DNA of 64,000 nucleotides, taken from contig NZ_CYGY02000024.1 in NCBI RefSeq assembly GCF_900007165.1, positions 124,301 through 188,300 on the forward strand, written 5' to 3'. The first letter of the stretch is position 1, and every line of letters starts with the position of its first letter. The position numbers were made by a program, and so were the translations under genes. Under the pieces are notes generated by a model, which worked only from the letters and a program-made list of their open reading frames with translations, had not been told where the DNA came from and made no database searches. This document shows, one piece after another, positions 1 through 9,927 of the stretch. The DNA is from Paraburkholderia piptadeniae (GTDB lineage: Bacteria; Pseudomonadota; Gammaproteobacteria; Burkholderiales; Burkholderiaceae).

Positions 1-1167
1 CTTGAACGGGTTGTGTTCGCGCAGTTCGTCGACGTACGCGTGGATGTGATTCTTCTCGCTGTCGAGAAACCGCGCGACGGCATCCGAGAACGCCGGATGC
101 GCGAGCCAGTGCGCCGAGCGCGTGACGGTCGGCATGAAGCCGCGCGCCATTTTGTGCTCGCCCTGCGCACCGCCTTCGAACACGCCGAGCTTTTGCTCGA
201 TGCAGAATTCTAGCGGCTGATAGTACGCGGTCTCGAAGTGCAGGCAGGGCACGTGTTCGAGCGCGCCCCAGTAGCGTCCGTAGAGCGTGCCGCCTGCGTT
301 CGCGCCGTCGCGCTGATAGACGACGAGCGAGCTCGCAATCGGCTTGCCCTCGTATTCGGCGATCACCAGCATCAGGTTCTCGGGCATCGACGCGCCGATC
401 ATCCGGAAGAAGTCGAGATTCAGATACGGACTCGAAAAGTGCTCGCGGTACGTCTGCCGATAGCACTTGCTGAAAAAGCGCCATTCGGCGTCGCTGATGT
501 CTTCGCCGGGCACGCGGCGAAACGTGATGCCCGCTTCGCGCACCTTGCGGCGCTCGGCGCGAATGTTCTTGCGCTTCTTTTGTTCGAGCGTCGACAGGAA
601 CTCGTCGAAATCGCGGTAGCCTTCGTTGATCCAGTGAAACTGCACGCCTTCGCGCTGCATCATGCCGAGGTCCGTCAGCACCTGCGCTTCCGTTTCGGTC
701 GGGAAGAGCACATGCAGCGACGACACGTCGGCCTGCTCGGCGAACGCGACCAGCGTGGCGGCGAGATGGCGCAGCGCGTGCTCGTCGGCGGCGATGAGGC
801 GCGTGCCCTGCACGGGCGTGAACGGCACCGCGCACAGCAGTTTCGGGTAGTAGGGCAGGCCGTTGCGCTTGTACGCGTCGGCCCATGCCCAGTCGAACAC
901 ATACTCGCCGTACGAGTGGCCTTTCGCATAGACGGGCGCGGCCGCGGCCAGCTTGCCCGTGCGCGGATCGGTCAGCGTGACGAACTGCGGCGCCCAGCCC
1001 GTATCCGCGACGGCGCATTGCGTCGCGTGCAGCGCGCTCAGGAATTCGTGGCGCAAGAATGGCGTCGGTTGCGCCTGCTGGCTGAGCAGCGCGTTCCACT
1101 CGGCGGCATCCACTTCGAGCGGCGAAGCGAGAATGCCCGCGCGGTAATCAAAACGTTCCTGGTTCAA
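1..1167 (-). CDS. COG3146-type GNAT acyltransferase, partial
   Basis: The frame reads from about 1167 down to base 1 without a stop and leaves the window close to its C-terminus, which here reads VDELREHNPFK. The translation resembles the COG3146 group annotated as a peptidoglycan-biosynthesis-like protein or GNAT acyltransferase. Recognisable stretches are LEVDAAEWNALL near the N-terminus, a basic RKNIRAERRKV segment in the middle and HFETAYYQPLEFCIEQ towards the end. The substrate of this family is not well established. The start is uncertain: I used a TTG at 1165-1167, and the frame stays open further upstream with another possible TTG. The gene is divergent from nadE. Family call fairly sure, function unknown. 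Confidence 0.8.
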   Translation of the reverse strand, partial: MNQERFDYRAGILASPLEVDAAEWNALLSQQAQPTPFLRHEFLSALHATQCAVADTGWAPQFVTLTDPRTGKLAAAAPVYAKGHSYGEYVFDWAWADAYKRNGLPYYPKLLCAVPFTPVQGTRLIAADEHALRHLAATLVAFAEQADVSSLHVLFPTETEAQVLTDLGMMQREGVQFHWINEGYRDFDEFLSTLEQKKRKNIRAERRKVREAGITFRRVPGEDISDAEWRFFSKCYRQTYREHFSSPYLNLDFFRMIGASMPENLMLVIAEYEGKPIASSLVVYQRDGANAGGTLYGRYWGALEHVPCLHFETAYYQPLEFCIEQKLGVFEGGAQGEHKMARGFMPTVTRSAHWLAHPAFSDAVARFLDSEKNHIHAYVDELREHNPFK

Positions 1168-1564
1168 TCTGTTCGACCGTTGGCGATACTGTTGACGCGC
1201 TCGCGTGGGCTCGCGGCCCGACAGGACTTGGGGATACCGATATGCGGGTGCTGCGCGCGCGTGGGGCCGGTTCGCCTCGATGCAACCTCGATGCAACGAC
1301 GGTGCGATGACAAGGCGCTGACTCCAGCGCGGCGCGACGAACGGCCATGTTAATGCAAATGCGTGCGCGAAGTGCGCAGCGTGGTCTGCGCGGCGGGCGC
1401 GGCGATTGCGCGAAGGCTTGCACGCACGCGATCGAGACCTGGAATGCGCTTACCGCTTATCATCTACGCTGTTCGATAGCCGCCGTTTCGCGCGTGACCG
1501 CCTGTCGTTCGATCGGTCCGATCCGTTCGATTCGCCGACGCACGCGCCCGAAGGAATCTCTGAC
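1168..1564. other. Intergenic region between divergent acyltransferase and nadE
   Basis: About 400 bp with no convincing gene. It should hold the promoters of the minus-strand acyltransferase and of nadE. The only structure I see is an 11-bp-period tandem repeat at 1278-1297. The nadE frame stays open through part of this region, but the translated extension does not look like NAD synthase. Confidence 0.5.
1278..1297. repeat. Two tandem copies of CGATGCAAC, 11-bp period
   Basis: CGATGCAAC at 1278-1286 is repeated exactly at 1289-1297 with CT between. The repeat lies in a divergent promoter region and is spaced by one helical turn. A direct-repeat operator is possible but unproven. Confidence 0.4.
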
Positions 1565-3622
1565 ATGAAAGGCAATTTCTTTAACCTGTATTCGCATCGC
1601 TTTGCGCGCGTCGCGGTCGGCGTGCCGCGCTGCCGGGTGGCCGACCCCGCCTTCAACGCCGACGAGACGATCAAGCTCGCGCGCGAAGCCGCCGCGAAGG
1701 GCGCGGCCCTCGTCGCGTTTCCCGAGCTCGGCCTTCCCGCCTATACCTGCGACGATCTCTTTCATCAGGGCGCGCTGCTGGATGCATGCAAGACAGCGCT
1801 GGCAAAGATCGTCGATGCGTCGAAGAAGCTGCCCGCCGCGCTGATTGTCGGCATGCCGCTTCAGGTGGACCACAGCCTGTTCAACTGCGCGGTGGTCGTC
1901 GCGCGCGGCGCCGTGCTGGGCGCTGTGCCGAAGAGCTATCTGCCGAACTACGGCGAGTTCTACGAGGCGCGCCAGTACACGCCCGCCGACAGCGCCGTCG
2001 CGCGCGAGATCGAGTTGCTCGGCGAGCGCGTGCCGTTCGGCGCGTCGCTGCTGTTCGAACTGACGGACGTGCCCGACTTCCGCTTTCACGTCGAGATCTG
2101 CGAGGACGTGTGGGTGCCCATTCCGCCGTCGTCGTTCGCGGCGCTCGCGGGCGCGACGGTGCTCGTGAACCTGTCGGCGTCGAACATCGTGGTCGGCAAG
2201 TCGGGCTACCGGCATCAGCTCGTCGGCCAGCAGTCGGCGCGCTGTCTCGCGGCATATCTGTACACGTCGGCGGGCCGCGGCGAATCGTCGACCGACATGG
2301 CGTGGGACGGCCAGGCGTTGATCTGCGAAAACGGCGAGATGCTCGCCGAGTCCGGGCGCTTTCTCGACGACTCGCACCTGATCTTCGCGGACGTCGATCT
2401 CGAGCGGCTCTCGCACGAACGCATGCGGCAGACGACCTTCGGCATGTCGGTGCAGCGTCACAAGGACGAAGTGGCGAAGTTCCGGATCGTGCGCTTCGCA
2501 ATCGATCACGATACGTCGCGCGCGTTGCCGATCGAGCGCAAGGTCGAGCGCTTCCCGTACGTGCCCGCCGATACGCGGCGCCGCGACGAACGCTGTAACG
2601 AGGTCTACAACATCCAGGTGCAGGCGCTCGTGCAGCGGCTGTCGGCGTCGGCTATCCAGAAGGTCGTGATCGGCGTGTCGGGCGGGCTCGACTCGACGCA
2701 TGCGCTGCTCGTCTGCGCGAAGGCAATGGACCGTCTGAAGCTGCCACGCACGAACATCATCGGCGTAACGATGCCGGGCTTCGCGACCAGCGACCGCACG
2801 CTGAAGCAGGCGCGCGAGCTGATGGAAGTGGTCGGCTGCACGTCGATGGAAATCGACATCCGGCCGAGCTGCGAGCAGATGCTGAAGGACCTCGGCCATC
2901 CTTATTCGGCGGGCGAGGCGAAGTACGACATCACGTTCGAAAACGTGCAGGCGGGCGAGCGCACGAACCATCTGTTCCGCCTCGCCAATTTTCACAACGG
3001 CATCGTGATCGGCACGGGCGATCTGAGCGAACTGGCACTCGGCTGGTGCACGTATGGTGTCGGCGATCACATGTCGCACTACAGCGTGAACGCGAGCGTG
3101 CCCAAGACGCTGATCACGCATCTCGTGCGATGGGTCGCGGAGACGGGCGCGATCGGCAAGAGCGGCTCCGGTACGCTGCTCAATATTCTCGCCACCGAGA
3201 TCAGCCCCGAACTCGTGCCCGGCAAGGCAGCAGGCGCCATTGAGCAGAAGACCGAGTCGTTCATCGGGCCCTACGAGTTGCAGGACTTCAACCTGTACTA
3301 CGTCTTGCGCTACGGCTTCGCGCCTTCGAAGGTGGCGTACCTCGCGCTGCACGCATGGCGCGACAAGGAGAAGGGCGGCTGGCCGGAAGGCGCGCACGTC
3401 GCGCGCAACGAGTACGACCTCGCCGCGATCAAGCGCAATCTCGGCATCTTTTTGTGGCGCTTCTTCAAGACGAGCCAGTTCAAGCGGAGCTGCGTGCCGA
3501 ATGCGCCGAAGGTGGGCTCGGGCGGATCGCTGTCGCCACGCGGCGACTGGCGCGCGCCGAGCGATTCGGAGGCGACTGTCTGGACCGATGACCTCGCAAC
3601 GGTTCCGGATAAAGCCGCCTGA
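1565..3622 (+). CDS. nadE: Glutamine-dependent NAD+ synthase
   Basis: Makes NAD+ from nicotinic acid adenine dinucleotide, ATP and glutamine in the cytoplasm, the last step of NAD synthesis. The 685-residue protein has the two-domain layout of the long glutamine-using form. An N-terminal nitrilase-like amidase carries the triad E54 (AFPELG), K123 (VPKSYLPNY) and C179 (VEICEDVW). The C-terminal synthetase carries the ATP-pyrophosphatase loop SGGLDS at 372-377 and a later [16 protein letters not shown] motif. ATG at 1565 is chosen because conserved sequence ([16 protein letters not shown]) begins there, although the frame is open to 1406. It is followed 130 bp downstream by glnB on the same strand, a pairing that may be functional because PII proteins have been linked to NAD synthase control. 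Confidence 0.95.
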   Translation: MKGNFFNLYSHRFARVAVGVPRCRVADPAFNADETIKLAREAAAKGAALVAFPELGLPAYTCDDLFHQGALLDACKTALAKIVDASKKLPAALIVGMPLQVDHSLFNCAVVVARGAVLGAVPKSYLPNYGEFYEARQYTPADSAVAREIELLGERVPFGASLLFELTDVPDFRFHVEICEDVWVPIPPSSFAALAGATVLVNLSASNIVVGKSGYRHQLVGQQSARCLAAYLYTSAGRGESSTDMAWDGQALICENGEMLAESGRFLDDSHLIFADVDLERLSHERMRQTTFGMSVQRHKDEVAKFRIVRFAIDHDTSRALPIERKVERFPYVPADTRRRDERCNEVYNIQVQALVQRLSASAIQKVVIGVSGGLDSTHALLVCAKAMDRLKLPRTNIIGVTMPGFATSDRTLKQARELMEVVGCTSMEIDIRPSCEQMLKDLGHPYSAGEAKYDITFENVQAGERTNHLFRLANFHNGIVIGTGDLSELALGWCTYGVGDHMSHYSVNASVPKTLITHLVRWVAETGAIGKSGSGTLLNILATEISPELVPGKAAGAIEQKTESFIGPYELQDFNLYYVLRYGFAPSKVAYLALHAWRDKEKGGWPEGAHVARNEYDLAAIKRNLGIFLWRFFKTSQFKRSCVPNAPKVGSGGSLSPRGDWRAPSDSEATVWTDDLATVPDKAA

Positions 3623-3699
3623 AGTCCGTCCTTATCTGCCGTCGCGTGCGCGCCGCTGCGCGCGGCGGCGTGCCCATGCTGGCAACGTGTGAAGCGCGG

Positions 3700-3712
3700 C
3701 GTAGAATCTACG
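3700..3712 (+). promoter_or_regulatory. Small palindrome with -10-like box upstream of glnB
   Basis: CGTAGA-A-TCTACG is a perfect 6+1+6 palindrome, 41 bp before the glnB ATG. It contains TAGAAT (3702-3707), a good -10 candidate, but no convincing -35 lies at the right distance. It suggests that glnB has its own promoter besides any read-through from nadE. Confidence 0.35.
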
Positions 3713-3719
3713 CATCTGA

Positions 3720-4091
<372 letters not shown>

Positions 4092-4206
4092 GCCGTATCG
4101 CGCGCGTCACGCATCGGTGGCGTCGCGCATCGCGTTGGACCACGCGCCGGCGTTGCACTGCGCCGGTGCTTCGATGCACGAGATAAGTGCCTTGAATTGC
4201 GGCTTT

Positions 4207-4226
4207 GAACTTCGGCTTTGAAGTTC
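4207..4226 (+). terminator. Hairpin downstream of glnB
   Basis: GAACTTC (4207-4213) and GAAGTTC (4220-4226) form a perfect 7-bp stem with a 6-base loop. No T tract follows, so it is at best a weak or factor-assisted terminator for glnB. Confidence 0.3.
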
Positions 4227-4241
4227 ACCGTCTGCGCAAAT

Positions 4242-4276
4242 AAAAAAAGGTGCGACACCCTTTCGGACATCGCACC
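4242..4276 (-). terminator. Rho-independent terminator of the porin gene
   Basis: Read on the minus strand, GGTGCGA pairs with TCGCACC around a 14-base loop and is followed by a run of seven T. It lies about 65 bp past the porin stop codon. Confidence 0.85.
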
Positions 4277-4342
4277 GATACGCGCCTCTCGCAGCAGCGT
4301 GAAAACTGTTTCTGTTAAAGCTCTTCTGTCTGCACCGTTCGA

Positions 4343-5509
4343 TTAGAACGAGTGCTGGATACCTGCATACACGCCCGTTTGGCTGTGGCCAGGCAGCGGG
4401 TTGTCGCTGGCGACCGAGTTGCCGTTCGGGTTTGCGTTCAGGCCGTAGTTGGCGCCCTTGCTGTTCTGGACCGTTGCAACCTGCAGGTCGAGCAGCGTGC
4501 GCTTGGACAGGTTGTACGAGCCGCCGACCGTATAGATCGTCGCGTTGCCTGCGCCGTTGTTGCCGTTCACGTGGTAGACGGCTGCGATCAGCGCTGCGGC
4601 CGGCGTTGCTTGCCACGTCACGCCGCCCCATTCGTGGTCGAGCGTGGTCGGCTGACCCGGCAGCTGGCCCGTTGCGCCCGACGAGCGGATCGCCTGGTAA
4701 GCAGCCTGAATCTTGAACTGGCCGAGGAACACGTTCACGAGAGCCGAGTATTCGCGCGACGCTGCGTACACGCCGCCCGTCGTCACCGAGCCGTTTGCGC
4801 CCGGCAGATTGATCAGGCTGGTGTTCGGACCGTACAGCAGGCCGTTGCCCGGGTTGCGGATTTCGTCATAGAGACCGCGAACCTGGAACAGCGACGAGGT
4901 GTAGGTGATCTGCGCACCGGCTTCGCGGCCTTGCGGCGTCGTGCCGTTACCGTTCCAGTTCGTCGCGTTCGACAGCGCGTATTGGCCGTAGAAGTCAAAG
5001 CCTGCGATCTTCGGCGACTGGTAAGCGACGTTGTTGCTCGATTGCGGCCAGTTGCGGCCACGCACCAGCGATGCCGACGACCAGTTCGACTGACCGAACG
5101 GATCGAAGTCCCACACGCCGTTCGAGATGAACAGCATGCGGCCCATCGTGAACGTACCGTATTGGTTGTTCGCGAAGCCGACGGTCGCCCAACGATTGAA
5201 GAGACCGCCGCCGCCGGGGCCTGCGCCCGTCATCGTGTTGAACGAGCCTTCCAACTGGAACACGGCCTTGGTGCCGCCGCCCAGATCTTCAGCGCCCTTC
5301 AAGCCCCACAGGCTGGTACCCCAGTCGCCGCTTTCTGCGCGGAAGCGGTGCGTGCTGCTCTGCGCGGCACCCGCTGCGTTCGGGTTCGTCGGCACACCCG
5401 ACATGTACTCCAGACCAGCGTCCAGACGCCCGTACAGCGTCACGCTGCTCTGTGCGTGTGCTGCAACGCCGAAAGTCAGCAGCGCTGCGGCAGCCAAAGC
5501 TTTCTTCAT
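4343..5509 (-). CDS. Gram-negative trimeric porin (OmpC-like family)
   Basis: A 388-residue outer-membrane general porin, expected to form a 16-stranded beta-barrel trimer for passive uptake of small hydrophilic solutes. A typical signal peptide (MKKALAAAALLTFGVAAHA) is followed by the mature start QSSVTLYGRLDAGLEY, characteristic of Burkholderia/Neisseria-type porins. The protein ends in QHSF, with the C-terminal phenylalanine needed for Bam recognition. The frame contains an ATG four codons earlier, but a GGAGGAGAAG ribosome-binding site overlaps it, which fixes the start at 5509. The gene is monocistronic, with a strong terminator and a long AT-rich leader. Substrate preference cannot be read from sequence. 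Confidence 0.92.
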   Translation of the reverse strand: MKKALAAAALLTFGVAAHAQSSVTLYGRLDAGLEYMSGVPTNPNAAGAAQSSTHRFRAESGDWGTSLWGLKGAEDLGGGTKAVFQLEGSFNTMTGAGPGGGGLFNRWATVGFANNQYGTFTMGRMLFISNGVWDFDPFGQSNWSSASLVRGRNWPQSSNNVAYQSPKIAGFDFYGQYALSNATNWNGNGTTPQGREAGAQITYTSSLFQVRGLYDEIRNPGNGLLYGPNTSLINLPGANGSVTTGGVYAASREYSALVNVFLGQFKIQAAYQAIRSSGATGQLPGQPTTLDHEWGGVTWQATPAAALIAAVYHVNGNNGAGNATIYTVGGSYNLSKRTLLDLQVATVQNSKGANYGLNANPNGNSVASDNPLPGHSQTGVYAGIQHSF

Positions 5510-6036
5510 CTTCTCCTCCATACCCTGTCAAAAAGTAAAGCCAGTACTGCGAGTGGTGCCCGGACGCCAGCGGCGCCGAGCAGGAATCCCTTTCAGGGAG
5601 ATGGGCGGGTGATCGGTTGTTTTGTCGATGCAGCGTCGAGGCTGTCTGATCGTCACGCCGATCTCTCTCGCGACCGGTATCTCCTGTATGTTCGTTTTGA
5701 AGTGAAACTACTTTTCTTGAACTTTGTTTTGCTACTTTCGTTACTAATTTAGCAAAATACCCCTCGGTTGGCGAATAAATTAGCGATGCCCGGTAAAGAT
5801 GTCTCTAAATTGCAATACCACTGTGAGACAAGTGGCGTGCGGAGGCCTCCGAATAGGGCTCCAGGCCTTGCCCGACAAGGGAAGCACGGTCGTTAATGAG
5901 GTGTGTCAAGGATTGCCACTATTGACGCGATATATCGTCCGGAGTAGGGGTGTTCCGGGGCGTCGGTGGTGCAGATGTTGGGATGCCGAAGCTTTGAGGC
6001 GGCGCAGGAAGGACAGGAGGCGTCGCGGGTGCGCAA
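5510..6036. other. Porin leader/promoter region
   Basis: About 530 bp upstream of the porin. The segment 5690-5790 is clearly more AT-rich than the surroundings and probably holds the porin promoter, more than 180 bp from the start codon, implying a long 5' untranslated leader. An 8-bp inverted repeat lies inside it (see 5727-5757). A plus-strand open frame at 5799-6065 runs through the hisP terminator and has no recognisable features. Confidence 0.5.
5727..5757 (-). promoter_or_regulatory. Inverted repeat upstream of the porin
   Basis: TTTTGCTA (5727-5734) and TAGCAAAA (5750-5757) form a perfect 8-bp inverted repeat with a 15-base spacer in the most AT-rich part of the porin leader region. 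Candidate operator for an OmpR- or LysR-type regulator; which regulator is not known. Confidence 0.4.
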
Positions 6037-6037
6037 T

Positions 6038-6060
6038 AAAAAGGGCGCCGGTAAGCGCCC
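6038..6060 (-). terminator. Terminator of the amino-acid ABC operon
   Basis: On the minus strand GGGCGC-TTACCG-GCGCCC is followed by TTTTT. It lies about 30 bp after the hisP stop codon and closes the transporter operon. Confidence 0.85.
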
Positions 6061-6089
6061 TGTAATACTACATAAACTACATCCAACGA

Positions 6090-6875
6090 TTATTTCAGGC
6101 TGCCTGACAGGAACTGCTTGAGGCGCTCACTCTTCGTGTTCCTGAACACTTCGTCGGGATGGCCTTCTTCTTCGACGCGCCCCTGATGCAGGAACATCAC
6201 GTGATTCGACACGTTGCGCGCGAACGCCATCTCGTGCGTGACGACGATCATTGTGCGGCCTTCCTCCGCGAGCGTCTGCATGACCTTCAGCACTTCGCCG
6301 ACCAGCTCGGGGTCGAGCGCGGAAGTGGGCTCGTCGAACAGCATCACGTCGGGGTTCATCGTCAGCGCGCGGGCGATCGCCACGCGCTGCTGCTGGCCGC
6401 CCGACAGATGCGACGGATATTGCTTCTCGACGCGCGGCGCGAGGCCCACTTTCTCGAGATACGTGCGGGCGCGCTCCTCGGCATCCTTGCGCGACATGCC
6501 CAGCACGTGCAGCGGCGCCTCGATGACGTTTTCGAGCACCGTCATGTGCGTCCACAGATTGAAGTGCTGGAACACCATCGAAAGTTTCGTGCGCATCCGC
6601 TGCAATTGCTTCTGGTCCGACACGCGGAGCGCGCCGTGCTTGTCCTTCTGCGTGCGGATCTCCTGGCCGTCGACGAAGATACGCCCGGAGTTAGGCTGTT
6701 CCAGGAAGTTGATGCAGCGGAGCATCGTGCTCTTGCCCGAGCCGGACGAACCGATCACGCTGATCACGTCGCCGCGGTTCGCGCGCAGCGTGACGCCCTT
6801 GAGAACTTCATTGTCGCCGTACTGCTTGTGGAGGTTGTCGACGAAAAGCATTTGCTGTGTGGCTTGAGTGTTCAT
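6090..6875 (-). CDS. hisP: Histidine/lysine/arginine-type ABC transporter ATPase
   Basis: A 261-residue cytoplasmic ATPase that powers the polar amino-acid importer encoded upstream. Sequence hallmarks: Walker [11 protein letters not shown]-loop in MVFQHFNLW, signature LSGGQQQR, Walker [13 protein letters not shown] and the switch histidine in VVTHEM. It also contains the segment [14 protein letters not shown], typical of HisP/ArtP-type ATPases. It is the last gene of the operon, 30 bp after hisM, and is followed by a good terminator. The exact amino acid transported is inferred from overall resemblance to HisP and could be lysine, arginine, ornithine or histidine. Confidence 0.93.
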   Translation of the reverse strand: MNTQATQQMLFVDNLHKQYGDNEVLKGVTLRANRGDVISVIGSSGSGKSTMLRCINFLEQPNSGRIFVDGQEIRTQKDKHGALRVSDQKQLQRMRTKLSMVFQHFNLWTHMTVLENVIEAPLHVLGMSRKDAEERARTYLEKVGLAPRVEKQYPSHLSGGQQQRVAIARALTMNPDVMLFDEPTSALDPELVGEVLKVMQTLAEEGRTMIVVTHEMAFARNVSNHVMFLHQGRVEEEGHPDEVFRNTKSERLKQFLSGSLK

Positions 6876-6905
6876 CGGGTTCCTTGACTTGCTTATTCGC
6901 CGTCG

Positions 6906-7619
6906 TTACTTGCCTTGAGGGCGCAGATAAGCGAGCCAGCGGCGCTCGGCGCGGCGGAAGAGCCAGACGAGCGAAAAAGAAATGACCAGATAGAGCAGGG
7001 CGGCGATGCCGAAAGCGTTGAACGACTGATAGGTCGCCGAGTTGACGTCGCGCGCGATCTTCAGGATGTCGGGCACGGTCGCGGTGAAGGCGACGGTGGT
7101 CGCGTGCAGCATCAGGATCACTTCGTTGCTGTAGTACGGCAACGCGCGGCGCAGCGCCGACGGCAGGATCACGCGGCGATACAGCGTGAACTGCGACATG
7201 CCATAGGCGCGCGCGGCTTCGATTTCACCGTACGGCGTCGCCTTGATCGCGCCCGCGAAAATTTCCGTCGTGTACGCGCAGGTGTTCAGCGTGAACGCGA
7301 GCAGCGTGCAATGCATGCCGTCGCGAAAGAACGCGTTGGTCAGCCCGTTCGAGCGGATGATTTCGAGGCTGTAGAGGCCCGTATAGCAGAGCAGCAGTTG
7401 CACGTACAACGGCGTGCCGCGGAAGATATACGTATACAGCCACACCGCGCTCGCGAGCCACTTCTTCTTCGACACACGCGCGACGGCGAGCGGCACCGAC
7501 AGACAGAAGCCCAGGCCGATCGACACGACGAGCAGCCACAGCGTGATGACGACGCCCGTGAAGCGGTAGCCGTCGGTGAAAAGATAGTTGCGCCAGTATT
7601 CCTGGATCAGCTCGATCAT
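6906..7619 (-). CDS. hisM: Histidine/lysine/arginine ABC transporter permease HisM
   Basis: A 237-residue inner-membrane permease, one half of the HisQM channel. It contains several hydrophobic segments, the early RGTPLYVQLLL motif and the EAA-loop EIEAARAYGMSQFTLYRRVILP that contacts the ATPase. The start ATG (7617-7619) overlaps the hisQ stop codon as ATGA, so the two permeases are translationally coupled. A longer open frame continues upstream through hisQ in another register, but only the part from MIELIQEYWRNYLF onward looks like permease. Confidence 0.93.
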   Translation of the reverse strand: MIELIQEYWRNYLFTDGYRFTGVVITLWLLVVSIGLGFCLSVPLAVARVSKKKWLASAVWLYTYIFRGTPLYVQLLLCYTGLYSLEIIRSNGLTNAFFRDGMHCTLLAFTLNTCAYTTEIFAGAIKATPYGEIEAARAYGMSQFTLYRRVILPSALRRALPYYSNEVILMLHATTVAFTATVPDILKIARDVNSATYQSFNAFGIAALLYLVISFSLVWLFRRAERRWLAYLRPQGK

Positions 7620-8305
7620 AGTTCCGCCTTGCGCACGCCAGTCGAGTAGCGTTTTTCGAGGTACATCAGCACGAAGTTCGACACCGTCGTGATCGCCAGA
7701 TAGATCGCGCCGGCCATCAGCGTGAAGAAGAAGAAACGCAGCGTGCCCTTGCCGGCATCCTGCGATGCCTTGACGACATCCGCGAGACCGATGATCGACA
7801 CGAGCGCCGTCGCCTTGACCATCACCTGCCAGTTGTTGCCGATGCCGGGCAGCGCGAAGCGCATCATCTGCGGGAACATGATCCGTGCGAACACCTGCCA
7901 GCCCGTCATGCCGTACGCGGCGCCCGCTTCGAGCTGGCCGCGCGGCACCGCGAGGAACGCGCCGCGGAAGGTCTCGGTGAAATACGCGCCGTAGATGAAG
8001 CCGAGCACGGCGACGCCGGCGACGAACGGATCGATGTCGATCTGATCCCAGCCAAGCATGTCGGTGAGATTGTTCAGCCAGATCTGGATGCTGTAGAAGA
8101 GCAGCAGCATCAACACGAGATCGGGGACGCCGCGCACGAGTGTCGTGTAGAGAGTGCCGATGCCATACGACATGCGGTTTTTCGACAGCTTCGCTGCCGC
8201 GCCAAGCAGACCGAGCAGGAACGCCAGCGCAAGCGACAGGATCGCCAGCTTGACGGTCTGCACCGTGCCGGCAAAGATGAGCGGGCCGTAGCCTTGAAAG
8301 AGCAT
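7616..8305 (-). CDS. hisQ: Histidine/lysine/arginine ABC transporter permease HisQ
   Basis: A 229-residue inner-membrane permease very similar in pattern to enterobacterial HisQ: MLFQGYGPLIFAGTVQTVKL at the N-terminus, LVRGVPDLVLMLLLFY, IYGAYFTETFRGAF, and the EAA-loop EAGAAYGMTGWQVFARIMFP. The start is set at the ATG at 8303-8305 because family homology starts there, though the frame is open to 8419. Its stop overlaps the hisM start. About 300 bp separate it from the binding-protein gene, which allows unequal expression of binding protein and membrane complex. Confidence 0.93.
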   Translation of the reverse strand: MLFQGYGPLIFAGTVQTVKLAILSLALAFLLGLLGAAAKLSKNRMSYGIGTLYTTLVRGVPDLVLMLLLFYSIQIWLNNLTDMLGWDQIDIDPFVAGVAVLGFIYGAYFTETFRGAFLAVPRGQLEAGAAYGMTGWQVFARIMFPQMMRFALPGIGNNWQVMVKATALVSIIGLADVVKASQDAGKGTLRFFFFTLMAGAIYLAITTVSNFVLMYLEKRYSTGVRKAEL

Positions 8306-8607
8306 AGTGAGTCCTTGACGACGCTCCCGCGCGTCGCGAAAGACGCGGAACGCGTGCGCTGCGGCGGGTCGCACGAAGGCCGATGCCGTATCGCCTTCGA
8401 TGTCTCCCGTGCGGCGCACAGCATGCCGCTGTGCGAATCATGACTGCCTGGCCGTTGCCGGCCGGCAGCGCGTTTTCCAGCTTGTTTGTTACTGCTTGTT
8501 TGCTGCATTGCGTCCGACTGTATTACGAAGCCCGGCGACGGGCCCATCCGGGCCTGTCCCGAGCCTTTGCCGCGCGACGCCGGCGCGGGCGGCTCGCCCA
8601 TCGAAGC
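8306..8607. other. Spacer between binding protein and hisQ
   Basis: About 300 bp, very GC-rich and full of short self-complementary pieces such as GCCGGCCGGC. Such a spacer after a binding-protein gene often holds an mRNA-stabilising or attenuating structure, but no single clean terminator is visible and no gene is supported. Confidence 0.4.
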
Positions 8608-9384
8608 CTAGCGGCTCTGATAAATATCGACGTCGAAGTACTGCTTCTCGAGCCGCTTGAACGTGCCGTCCTGATGGATGTCGGCGAGCGCCTTGTTGAG
8701 CTTCGCCTTCAGCTCGCCGTCTTCCTTGCGCACGCCGATGGCCATGCCTTCGCCGATCGTCTTCGGGTCCTTCACTTCCGGGCCGGCCCACGCGAAGCCT
8801 TTGCCGCGCGGCGTCTTCAGAAAGCCTGCGTCGGCCTGCAGTTCATCTTGCAGCGACGCGTCGAGACGCCCCGTCGCGAGATCGGCGTACACCTGGTCCT
8901 GGTTCTGATACGGCACGATCGTCACGCCCTTGGGCTCCCAGTACGCCTTCGCGTACGCCTCCTGCGTCGAGCCCTGTTCGACGCCGACGCGCTTGCCCTT
9001 CAGCGATTCAGCCGTCGGCAGAAGCGGAGAGCCCGCCTTCGCGATCATGCGCGCGGGCGCGTCGAACAGCTTGTCGGAGAAGTCGATCTGCTCGCGGCGC
9101 TTGTCGGTGACGGTCAGCGACGACACGATGATGTCGTACTTCTTGCCCTTCAGCGCCGGGATGATGCCGTCGAAATCCTGCGGGATCCACACGCACTTGA
9201 CGTTCATCTTCGCGCACAGCGCCTTCGTCAGATCGACGTCGAAACCGACCATCTGGCCGTTCGGCGCCATCGATTCGAACGGCGGATAACTGGCGTCGAC
9301 CCCGATGCGCACGGTTTTCCATTCTTTTGCCATAGCCCCCGTGGCCATGACTGCGAGCGCTACGCACAGTGCGAGCTTCTTCAT
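8608..9384 (-). CDS. Periplasmic basic-amino-acid binding protein
   Basis: A 258-residue class-3 solute-binding protein of the HisJ/ArgT group. A signal peptide (MKKLALCVALAVMATGAMA) is followed by the mature start KEWKTVRIGVDASYPPFES. Ligand-site features are ASYPPFE, GFDVDLTKAL and the SSLTVTDKRREQIDFS segment typical of the family. Two cysteines (in LCAKMNVKC) could form the small disulphide known from HisJ-like proteins. A good ribosome-binding site (CAGGAGAAAC) precedes the ATG. It is the first gene of the importer operon. Ligand could be histidine, lysine, arginine or ornithine. Confidence 0.92.
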   Translation of the reverse strand: MKKLALCVALAVMATGAMAKEWKTVRIGVDASYPPFESMAPNGQMVGFDVDLTKALCAKMNVKCVWIPQDFDGIIPALKGKKYDIIVSSLTVTDKRREQIDFSDKLFDAPARMIAKAGSPLLPTAESLKGKRVGVEQGSTQEAYAKAYWEPKGVTIVPYQNQDQVYADLATGRLDASLQDELQADAGFLKTPRGKGFAWAGPEVKDPKTIGEGMAIGVRKEDGELKAKLNKALADIHQDGTFKRLEKQYFDVDIYQSR

Positions 9385-9927
9385 GTTTCTCCTGACTTCC
9401 GATCGCCGCGGTGCCGCCCTGCGCCGGCGACCATCGGCTGGTTGCCGGCCGTCGCCATTCTAGGCGGACAAAATTATGCTGCCCGGGTTAAAGGCGAATT
9501 GACCGGCTTTGCCGCCGATTCACTGGCCCAGGCGGCTTCCCGCACGCTGGCGTCTCTGCCCACCCAGGCGGCCTTGAGGCGCGCTCCCTTTGCTGCCCGG
9601 CGGCGCGCGCCTTGATTGGCGATCCGTCCGGACGCGCCACGCGCGTCGACCCTTTCCAAAAAGCGCGGTATTTTACCCGAACCCGGGCGCGGTGCCAGTA
9701 GCAGTCGTGTAGCAGCCGCGCGGAAAAAGCCCTTTGCTGCCAGAGACATGCGTGCGCGGCGCGATGTCGCGTACGCCTGCGGATGTCGCCCCGGCCGATG
9801 CGGCGCGCATTGCACGGCCGCCGCCATTGCCATCATTTGCGGAACGATCCGGTGCAGTGGCGGTGGTTGTTCCGGGCGCGCGCGGCCCATACATTCCCGT
9901 CATCGCCAATTTTCACGGGAGAGTCAC
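9385..9927. other. Intergenic region between amino-acid importer and pirin
   Basis: About 540 bp between divergent genes, expected to hold both promoters. A TAGAAT-like box on the minus strand near 9460 could serve the importer. The pirin frame is open through much of it, but the extension is arginine-rich and unlike pirins. No gene is supported here. Confidence 0.45.

Noticed and set aside
238..1353. Long plus-strand open frame of 371 codons
   Set aside because: It is antisense to the COG3146 acyltransferase, whose minus-strand translation is clearly family-like; the plus-strand product is Arg/Ala/His-rich and unlike any protein.
5799..6065. 88-codon plus-strand frame upstream of the porin
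   Set aside because: Ends inside the hisP terminator, has no ribosome-binding site and becomes a run of arginines.
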